The notes beneath the pieces are model-generated. The model was not told where the DNA came from, made no database searches, and saw nothing but the letters and a program-made list of their open reading frames with translations. A program made the translations under genes and the position numbers. This document shows positions 1 through 6,104 of a DNA stretch of 33,703 nt, piece after piece. Positions within the stretch are counted from its first letter, which is position 1; each line of letters starts with the position of its first letter. Source of the stretch: an uncultured Collinsella sp. GTDB lineage: Bacteria > Actinomycetota > Coriobacteriia > Coriobacteriales > Coriobacteriaceae. The DNA lies in NCBI GenBank assembly GCA_959599635.1, contig CAUGJN010000006.1, positions 1 to 33,703 of the forward strand, read 5' to 3'.

Positions 1-1886
1 GCGCCAAGTACCGCGGCGAGTTCGAGGACCGCTTGAAGGCCGTGCTCAAGGAAGTACAAAAATCCGAGGGTAAGGTCATCCTGTTCATCGATGAGCTCCA
101 CACCATCGTGGGCGCGGGTGCCACCGAGGGCTCCATGGATGCCGGCAATATCCTCAAGCCGGCGCTTGCCCGTGGCGACCTGCACGCGATCGGCGCGACC
201 ACGCTCGACGAGTATCGCAAGTACATCGAGAAGGACGCGGCACTCGCCCGTCGTTTCCAGACCGTGATGGTCTCTGAGCCTACCGTCGAGGACACCATCT
301 CGATCTTGCGTGGCCTCAAGGAGAAGTACGAGATCTTCCACGGCGTGCACATCACCGATAGCGCGCTCGTGGCCGCCGCGGATCTCTCCGATCGCTACAT
401 CGCCGACCGTTTCTTGCCCGACAAGGCCATCGACCTGGTCGACGAGGCCGCAAGCCGCCTGCGCATGGAGCTCGACAGCATGCCGGTCGAGATCGACGCC
501 ACCACGCGTCAGCTCACCCAGCTGCAGATTGAGGAGCAGGCGCTCATGAAGGAGACCGACGACGCCTCCAAGGAGCGTCTGGAGGCCCTGCGCCAAGAGA
601 TTGCCGAGGTCCAAGAAAAGCTCAACGTGCAAAAGGCCGGCTGGCTCAACCAGAAGAACGCCATCGACCACGTGCAGGAGCTCAAGGGGCAACTCGACGA
701 GGCCAAGAGCGAAGAGGAACGCGCGACGCGCAACGGAGATCTGGGCCGTGCGTCCGAGCTACGCTATTCCGTGATCCCGGGCCTGCAGCAGCAGATTCAG
801 GATTCCGAGGCTGCGCTCGAGGCACAAAAGCAGCAGGACGGCGAGGGCCTCAACGAGCAGGTAACCTCCGATGAGATCGCCGAGGTCGTGAGCGCCTGGA
901 CCGGCGTGCCCGTGTCCAAGATGATGCAGGGCGAGCTCGACAAGCTCAAGGGCCTGGAGGGCGAGCTGCATAAGCGCGTCATCGGCCAGGACGAGGCCGT
1001 GTTCGCCGTGGCCGCGGCCGTGCGCCGCAGCCGTGCGGGTCTCTCCGATCCGGACAAGCCCATCGGCAGCTTCTTCTTCCTGGGCCCCACCGGCGTAGGC
1101 AAGACCGAGCTCGCCAAGGCGCTTGCCGAGTGCCTGTTCGATGACGAGCGCGCGCTCGTGCGTATCGACATGTCCGAGTACATGGAGAAGTTCAGCGTCC
1201 AGCGTCTGATCGGTGCGCCCCCGGGATATGTGGGCTACGACGAGGGCGGCCAGCTCACCGAGGCCGTGCGCCGTCGTCCGTACTCCGTGATCTTGCTCGA
1301 CGAGATGGAGAAGGCTCATCCGGATGTCTTCAACGTGCTGCTGCAGGTGCTCGACGACGGCCGTTTGACCGACGGTCAGGGCCGCCAAGTGTCCTTCAAG
1401 AACACGATCATCATCATGACGTCCAACGTGGGCTCCAAGGCCATCGCCGATCTGTCCGGTAAGGACGAGGAGGAGATGCGCCATCAGGTCGACGCCGCCA
1501 TGGCTCAGACCTTCCGCCCCGAGTTCCTCAACCGTATCGACGATATCGTGGTGTTCCATCCGCTCGGCATGGCGCAGATCGAGAAAATCGTCGACATCCA
1601 GCTTGCCGACGTTCGCGCACGCCTGGCCAAGGAGCGCATGACGCTTGCCATCACCCCGGCGGCCAAGCAGATGCTCGCCGTGGGCGGCCTGGACCCGGTT
1701 TTTGGCGCCCGTCCGCTCAAGCGTCTGGTCCAGCGCGAGGTCGTGGATGCCATCGCGGCCGCTATCATCGACGGCACGGTGCACGAGGGCGATCAGGTGA
1801 CGGTCGATGTCGACAAGGACGGCGGCTTTACCGTCGTGTGCGACAACACGCCGGCGGCCACCTATGAGGTCCCCGACGCCGAGTAG
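1..1886 (+). CDS. clpB: ClpB disaggregase, C-terminal three quarters (5' partial)
   Basis: ATP-dependent Hsp100 chaperone that threads aggregated proteins through a hexameric ring together with DnaK. The frame is open from base 3 (AKYRGEFEDR) with no start, so the N domain and the first Walker A lie outside the window. Visible in order: NBD1 Walker B (VILFIDELHT), an Arg-finger region (DAALARRFQ), a charged coiled-coil middle domain rich in E, K and Q (about nt 450-830) that separates ClpB from ClpA/ClpC, NBD2 Walker A (GPTGVGKTE), NBD2 Walker B (VILLDEMEKAH), sensor 1 (MTSNVGS), RPEFLNRIDD, and sensor 2 (GARPLKR). The C-terminal tail is acidic (YEVPDAE). No frameshift is seen. A strong terminator follows 47 nt after the stop. 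Confidence 0.97.
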   Translation, partial: AKYRGEFEDRLKAVLKEVQKSEGKVILFIDELHTIVGAGATEGSMDAGNILKPALARGDLHAIGATTLDEYRKYIEKDAALARRFQTVMVSEPTVEDTISILRGLKEKYEIFHGVHITDSALVAAADLSDRYIADRFLPDKAIDLVDEAASRLRMELDSMPVEIDATTRQLTQLQIEEQALMKETDDASKERLEALRQEIAEVQEKLNVQKAGWLNQKNAIDHVQELKGQLDEAKSEEERATRNGDLGRASELRYSVIPGLQQQIQDSEAALEAQKQQDGEGLNEQVTSDEIAEVVSAWTGVPVSKMMQGELDKLKGLEGELHKRVIGQDEAVFAVAAAVRRSRAGLSDPDKPIGSFFFLGPTGVGKTELAKALAECLFDDERALVRIDMSEYMEKFSVQRLIGAPPGYVGYDEGGQLTEAVRRRPYSVILLDEMEKAHPDVFNVLLQVLDDGRLTDGQGRQVSFKNTIIIMTSNVGSKAIADLSGKDEEEMRHQVDAAMAQTFRPEFLNRIDDIVVFHPLGMAQIEKIVDIQLADVRARLAKERMTLAITPAAKQMLAVGGLDPVFGARPLKRLVQREVVDAIAAAIIDGTVHEGDQVTVDVDKDGGFTVVCDNTPAATYEVPDAE

Positions 1887-1932
1887 ATTTTTGGGACATG
1901 CCTCAAAATCTACCTTTTGAGCCGAACGTCAA

Positions 1933-1967
1933 GGGCGGCGGATCCAATGGGGTCCGCCGCCCTTTTT
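1933..1967 (+). terminator. Rho-independent terminator of clpB
   Basis: A perfect 10-bp GC stem (GGGCGGCGGA at 1933-1942 with TCCGCCGCCC at 1953-1962), a 10-nt loop, then TTTTT at 1963-1967. Placement just after clpB and before the next ORF fits an intrinsic terminator. Confidence 0.92.
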
Positions 1968-2019
1968 CGTGCGACAATCGATGATGATGAGCGTGAGTAC
2001 ATGGCAAGGAGCTATGCAG

Positions 2020-2214
2020 ATGAAAAACGAGAACGAGACGAATATGCCGGCAGCCGATGCCATGCCGGCCGCATCTAAGCCTGCGCCTAAACCGGCACCC
2101 AAGCCGTGCGACCCCTACATCCGTGCCGAGAACGAGGACGACGACGGCTACGACCCCTACAGCGATCGCCGCCCCGAGCGCGAGCCCCTCTTCGAAGCCG
2201 ACCCCTGGCGCTAA
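2020..2214 (+). CDS. Small acidic Pro/Lys/Asp-rich hypothetical protein
   Basis: A 64-residue ORF of unknown function. ATG 2020 is preferred because AAGGAG (2006-2011) lies 8 nt upstream; ATG 2014 would leave only 2 nt. The first part has a repeated PAPKPAPKP segment, followed by CDPYIRAENEDDDGYDPY and a charged end (RRPEREPLFEADPWR). There is no signal peptide or membrane segment, so a soluble, probably disordered product is expected. It follows the clpB terminator and so needs its own promoter, which I could not identify. The good ribosome site and G/C-ending codons favour a real gene, but it has no recognised family. Confidence 0.55.
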   Translation: MKNENETNMPAADAMPAASKPAPKPAPKPCDPYIRAENEDDDGYDPYSDRRPEREPLFEADPWR

Positions 2215-2223
2215 ACCAGCTCA

Positions 2224-2416
2224 TTTGGGACGGGGCTTTTTAGCTCCTTTTGCCGTCCTACCTGCCCGATGATTTATCTTTGCCTCAGCCGTTCGACATC
2301 CTTCGGGGGAGCGGCAGCGGAAAAACTTGCTTAGCTACTAATCAAGATGCACATCAATCTTGCTTATCCGCTAATCAAGATTTGGGACGGGGTAGCTAAA
2401 ATAGCCCCGTCCCAAA
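2224..2416. repeat. 193-bp intergenic segment bounded by inverted TTTGGGACGGGG repeats
   Basis: No gene is seen between 2215 and 2440. TTTGGGACGGGG occurs at 2224-2235 (+), 2381-2392 (+) and 2405-2416 (-). The left end 2224-2245 and the complement of the right end 2394-2416 match over 22 positions with one inserted A, so they act as terminal inverted repeats. Copies two and three alone form a 12-bp hairpin (loop 2393-2404). The interior also has a 23-bp direct repeat (2326-2348 and 2359-2381, 20 of 23 identical, ending CTAATCAAGAT). It may be a miniature mobile element or REP-like sequence. Neither strand has a clear U-tract after the hairpin. Confidence 0.6.
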
Positions 2417-2440
2417 AAGACTGCTGGGCGTTGTGGGCGG

Positions 2441-3943
2441 CTAGTCCTGGGCTTTGATGCTCGGCAGGAGAATCTGGGCGAGGTAGTCGGTCTCTAGTTT
2501 GGTCGCAGCGTCGGCCTTGCCGTCTTTGCCGACCAGTACGTTCTTGATCTGGCTGTAGGTGTAGCGGTTGCCGGTCGTGAGCTCGACAAGCTCAATGGCC
2601 GTGTCCATGGGGTAGGTCGACACGGGGTCTTGCGTGCGCCCGTTGATGGTCTGGGGCACCACGTACGGATAGACGGGGCCGCTGGCGTAGACGGTATAAC
2701 CGTTGCCTAGATTGGCCGCACCCAAAACCGTATCGCCCTCATCGGGCGTAAAGCTCTCGCCCTCGCGCACCGCGACGAGCGTCACGATCGGCGTATCGCT
2801 GTCGCCGGCAAGATAGATGCATAGCGTGCTGCCATTTTGCCAAGTCTCGACCTTGCCGTACCACTCGACGGGGATATCGAACTGGTAGAGGTCGGTTGCC
2901 TTGTGACGGGCGTCGGCATCACGGGCCGCCTGTGCCTTTTGCGCGCTCACGGCATTGACGGCGGCGTCGCGTCGCGCGGTTGCCGCCTGCTGGAGCACCT
3001 TGGCGGTGGCGGAGGAGCTCGCGCCTCCCTCCTCGGCATATTTGGCGGCGGCATCGATCTGGTCGTCGGTTACCGTGTCGGCCGAAGGCACCTTGAGCTT
3101 AAAGGCGGCCTGGCTGCTTAGGTCCTGTCCGTCGCTCTTGATCGTGACCTGCGCCTTGGTGGTCGGCACGGTATAGACGGTGCCGTCGGACGCGATGGGG
3201 GAGGCAGCGATGGAGAGCGTGTAGTCACCGGGTAGCAGTTTGATGCCACGGCCGTGCTCGTCAACATAGAGTGTTTCGCTCACAGAAGAGCCGTCGGAGT
3301 CCTGGCCACTCACCTGCACGGGGATCTTTGAGCCGGTGGAGCAGTCGAGTCCCGCGGCATGCACGCCAATCTGCACCGACATCATCGTGTGCGCACTGGC
3401 GGCGACAGCGGCAGCCTGCTCTTGCTGATATCCGTTCCAGGCAGCATAGCCTGCGCCGCCGGCGACGAGCGCGACGGCCACAACGCCGGCAACCATCAGG
3501 TTGCGGCGCTTGGGCGGCATCTTACGATGACGAGCCTCGGCTTCGCGTGCCGAAGGAACGGACGGTAGGGGAATATCGCCCATGGCGATGGTCTCGTCCA
3601 CGGCAGGCGCAGAGCCTAAGCCAGGGAGCTCGCGGGTCAGCGAATCTTCGGCCGGCAAGTTGTCGAGCAAGATGGTTTCCTCGCTCGTGTCGGATTCGGG
3701 CTGGTTGCCGGCCTCGCTTTCGGTGTCTTCGTGACCTGCCTCGTCTTCGGTGGGCGCGGCGCCATCGTCTTTTGCATCCTGATCATCGGACTGCGCCTCG
3801 GCTTCCGGCTCATCCTGCACGTCAGCGCCCGAATCGTCAAACGCAATCTCATCGAGTGAAATCCGGTCTAAGCTCTCCAAGGCCTCAGCGCAAGCTTCTG
3901 CATCTTGGGCCGCATCCTCTTGGCCCATCGTTTCATCTTTCAT
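2441..3943 (-). CDS. Membrane-anchored protein with acidic cytoplasmic domain, unknown function
   Basis: A 500-residue protein without a family I can name. Residues 1-145 are strongly acidic and low complexity and contain two similar motifs, SEETILLDNLP and VDETIAMGDIP. A basic stretch (RHRKMPPKRRN) precedes one transmembrane helix at about 149-168 (LMVAGVVAVALVAGGAGYAA), so the N-terminus should be cytoplasmic. The exported part has a beta-rich segment ending GIKLLPGDYTLSI, reminiscent of carboxypeptidase-regulatory-like folds, an Ala-rich helical stretch, and a C-terminal domain rich in Val, Tyr and Thr. GGGGGAT sits 4 nt before ATG 3943. The ET-hydrophobic motifs resemble sites that FHA domains bind once phosphorylated, and the window encodes several kinases and FHA proteins; that link is inference. 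Confidence 0.8.
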   Translation of the reverse strand: MKDETMGQEDAAQDAEACAEALESLDRISLDEIAFDDSGADVQDEPEAEAQSDDQDAKDDGAAPTEDEAGHEDTESEAGNQPESDTSEETILLDNLPAEDSLTRELPGLGSAPAVDETIAMGDIPLPSVPSAREAEARHRKMPPKRRNLMVAGVVAVALVAGGAGYAAWNGYQQEQAAAVAASAHTMMSVQIGVHAAGLDCSTGSKIPVQVSGQDSDGSSVSETLYVDEHGRGIKLLPGDYTLSIAASPIASDGTVYTVPTTKAQVTIKSDGQDLSSQAAFKLKVPSADTVTDDQIDAAAKYAEEGGASSSATAKVLQQAATARRDAAVNAVSAQKAQAARDADARHKATDLYQFDIPVEWYGKVETWQNGSTLCIYLAGDSDTPIVTLVAVREGESFTPDEGDTVLGAANLGNGYTVYASGPVYPYVVPQTINGRTQDPVSTYPMDTAIELVELTTGNRYTYSQIKNVLVGKDGKADAATKLETDYLAQILLPSIKAQD

Positions 3944-4073
3944 ACATCCCCCAAGCTCAATATCGGGACAACAATGTACCCAAAAACAGGGTCATATAGA
4001 GCTGTCAGGCAATTGGAAATCTGATTTTATCTGTGCGAGAGGTTTTGAATATGTGCGTGGATGCGCGCAACAG
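3944..4073. other. Intergenic upstream region of the 2441-3943 gene
   Basis: About 130 bp of moderately AT-rich DNA between the terminator at 4074-4113 and the start at 3943. It must contain the minus-strand promoter of the membrane-anchored protein gene, but no convincing -35/-10 pair stands out. No ORF or repeat was seen. Confidence 0.5.
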
Positions 4074-4113
4074 CAAAAAGCCCCCGGAAAGCGGACAAAT
4101 CGCTTTCCGGGGG
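4074..4113 (-). terminator. Rho-independent terminator of the DUF5692-like gene
   Basis: A perfect 13-bp stem (4081-4093 with 4101-4113; CCCCCGGAAAGCG and its complement) with a 7-nt loop. Read on the minus strand it is followed by CTTTTTG (4080-4074), giving the U-tract for the gene ending at 4185. Confidence 0.9.
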
Positions 4114-4184
4114 TATGCAATACGTTGCATTGCGCGGAGTCGGCCAGGCGACTTCACATTCAAGCGGTATGTGCACCGGGCACG

Positions 4185-5192
4185 TTACTCGGCGTGCGCG
4201 TAATCAACCTTGGCGCGGCGAGCGGTAGCCTTCTCCCAATCGCTGGTGCCCTCAAAGACATCCTGCTTGTAGGGATTGCGGCCGAGCTTCTTGGCGCGGT
4301 AGGCGATGTAGATGATCGCGACGACGTTGGCGACCAGTGCGGCGATCGAGACCGCGGTAGCGGCGCCGGGGTCGAGCGTGGAGTGGGTCACAAAGATGGA
4401 CTCCTCCTGGAAGTACGGGAATACCTGAGCAAACATGCACCAAATAGCCAGCGTAAAGGCGCGGTTCTGGATCCAGCCGCCCTTGTTCCAGATAAAGGCG
4501 GCGACGGTGGGCGCCAGCAGCAGCGCAAAGCCGCAGAACCAGGAGTGGGTGGGCAGGCAGTTGTAGGTGTAGCAGAAGTTCCAGATGTCGTAGGCGATGA
4601 TGTAGACCCAGGTCATGTCGGGCCACAGCATGTCAGTCTGATCCTCGGAGGCGTAGACGCTCCACCAACCGGTCATGCAGAAGATGTTGATGATGCCCGC
4701 GATGCCGTTGAACACGTTGTTCCAGCCGGCCAGCTGCGTAGCACCTTCGGAGGTGACCCAAGTGGACTGGCCCAGGACAAAGAAGTGATAGGCGCTCTCA
4801 AAGTCGGACACGACGGCGATCATGATGTTGATGGCGACGATCACAAACGGCCACGCGCGGAACCAGTGTGCCTTGCCGATCTTGCCCCACTGATACTTAA
4901 TGGCGATGAAGCCCCAGCAACCGGCCAACGCCGCGTAGACCTTGGCGTAGTGGAACCAGCTGTTCTGGTACACATGGGTGGGGTTGGTGAGCGCCCACTC
5001 GGCGCCCTGCGAAACGCCGATGGCGATAGCGACGCAGTAGATGGTCATGGCCAGCGGAGCCACGCCAAAGATGATTGCCGCGCCCAGCTTGGTGCGGCGG
5101 CCGACCTCGTTGAGCACGATCAGGCCAATAAAGACCATGGCCCAGCCGACCCAGTGGATAAGGGTATTGCTACCCCAAACATCGAACAGCAT
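4185..5192 (-). CDS. Polytopic membrane protein, probably DUF5692 family
   Basis: A 335-residue, strongly hydrophobic protein with about nine or ten predicted membrane segments, starting MLFDVWGSNTLIHW. It contains many Trp and aromatic residues and short loops, and a soluble basic tail (DWEKATARRAKVDYAHAE). I associate it with the DUF5692 family found in Coriobacteriia; this is from memory and not checked. AAGGAG lies 6 nt before ATG 5192. It is 62 nt downstream of a TetR gene on the same strand and ends in its own terminator, so the two are probably a two-gene unit. A role as membrane partner of the divergent oxidoreductase is possible but unproven. No transport or catalytic motif was recognised. 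Confidence 0.78.
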   Translation of the reverse strand: MLFDVWGSNTLIHWVGWAMVFIGLIVLNEVGRRTKLGAAIIFGVAPLAMTIYCVAIAIGVSQGAEWALTNPTHVYQNSWFHYAKVYAALAGCWGFIAIKYQWGKIGKAHWFRAWPFVIVAINIMIAVVSDFESAYHFFVLGQSTWVTSEGATQLAGWNNVFNGIAGIINIFCMTGWWSVYASEDQTDMLWPDMTWVYIIAYDIWNFCYTYNCLPTHSWFCGFALLLAPTVAAFIWNKGGWIQNRAFTLAIWCMFAQVFPYFQEESIFVTHSTLDPGAATAVSIAALVANVVAIIYIAYRAKKLGRNPYKQDVFEGTSDWEKATARRAKVDYAHAE

Positions 5193-5254
5193 GCTGCTCT
5201 CCTTTCACACGCCCGCGGCCCCTCTTCCGTCGCGGGCAGTTTGGCCAAATGTCG

Positions 5255-5917
5255 TCAGTTCTGGGGCTTGCGCTCCGGATACTTGGCGGTATAGCCCTCG
5301 ATATGGAGTGTCGAGGCGATGATTTCCTTGACCGTCTCGTCGGGCACATCGGGGTGCGTGCGGATATACATCAACAACCCCATGATGAGGGTGTAGAAGG
5401 TTTCGTAGACATGGTCGATGCGCAGGTCATGATGGGCGACAAAGTCCACCACGGTGGTGTCGCAAATGTATTGCGCCACGCGCTGGACCACGTTGTGCAG
5501 AAAGCCGCCGTAGAGCGCGCCGCTGCTTGAGGTAAGCGTGCTCGGCAACTCGTGGCCGCTCACGACCAGGCGCTTAAAGAGCGGAGCGACGGTGTCGAGT
5601 GCGCCTTCGATGTCACCAACCGTGCGGCTGGCGTTCCACTGCTCGAGCTCGGCGATAAAGCCGTCGATCGCCTCGTCCATAACGGCGGTGACGGCGGCGT
5701 CCATATCGGCAAAGTAGTGGTAGAACAGCGAGCGCGTGCAGCCAGCCCGCTTGGTCACGGCCGATACCGATAGGTGGGACACGCCCAGCTCGGAACTCAC
5801 GGTGCGCACGGCGGCGAGGATCTCGCGACGGCGCTCGTCGCCCGTCAGGCGCTTTGCCGCGCTATCGGACGCGGGGATGGCATCGACCACAGAGGTATCT
5901 GCTGTGTTGCTGCCCAT
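5255..5917 (-). CDS. TetR/AcrR family transcriptional regulator
   Basis: A 220-residue one-component regulator. The N-terminal helix-turn-helix is clear at residues 25-75: DERRREILAAVRTV, then LSVSAVTKRAGCTRSLFYHY, with the family's typical YHYF recognition-helix end. The rest is a helical ligand-binding and dimerisation domain with no assignable ligand. AAAGGCGG precedes ATG 5917. It is transcribed divergently from the Fe-S/FAD oxidoreductase and codirectionally with the DUF5692-like gene. Two TTGAC-type palindromes in the shared intergenic region (5976-6013) are its likely operators, so it probably controls both directions including its own gene. Confidence 0.93.
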   Translation of the reverse strand: MGSNTADTSVVDAIPASDSAAKRLTGDERRREILAAVRTVSSELGVSHLSVSAVTKRAGCTRSLFYHYFADMDAAVTAVMDEAIDGFIAELEQWNASRTVGDIEGALDTVAPLFKRLVVSGHELPSTLTSSSGALYGGFLHNVVQRVAQYICDTTVVDFVAHHDLRIDHVYETFYTLIMGLLMYIRTHPDVPDETVKEIIASTLHIEGYTAKYPERKPQN

Positions 5918-5970
5918 GTTTTGCCGCCTTTCATCCTCTTTTGCCTGACCGTTCGCCTAACAGTCTTGAA

Positions 5971-6018
5971 TATTGTTGACGGTTCGTCAATACTATTTTT
6001 GACACAATGTCAACAATA
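5971..6018. promoter_or_regulatory. Paired palindromic operators between TetR gene and oxidoreductase gene
   Basis: Two 15-bp palindromes: TTGACGGTTCGTCAA (5976-5990) and TTGACACAATGTCAA (5999-6013), centres 23 bp apart. The outer halves also form a perfect 10-bp inverted repeat (TATTGTTGAC at 5971-5980, GTCAACAATA at 6009-6018). Size, symmetry and place fit TetR operators. The TTGAC arms could also serve as -35 boxes, but no matching -10 was found. Confidence 0.72.
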
Positions 6019-6104
6019 ACGGGTGAACGGCATGGGGGTATGTCGAGCCCGTAAAAAGAGGGGCGCTGCGTGCGTGCCAGGCTGCGGCAAGAGAAGGGAC
6101 GACT

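Noticed and set aside
759..1784. 341-codon minus-strand ORF opposite clpB
   Set aside because: It has His/Leu/Gly-biased composition typical of GC-rich antisense frames; clpB is certain on the other strand.
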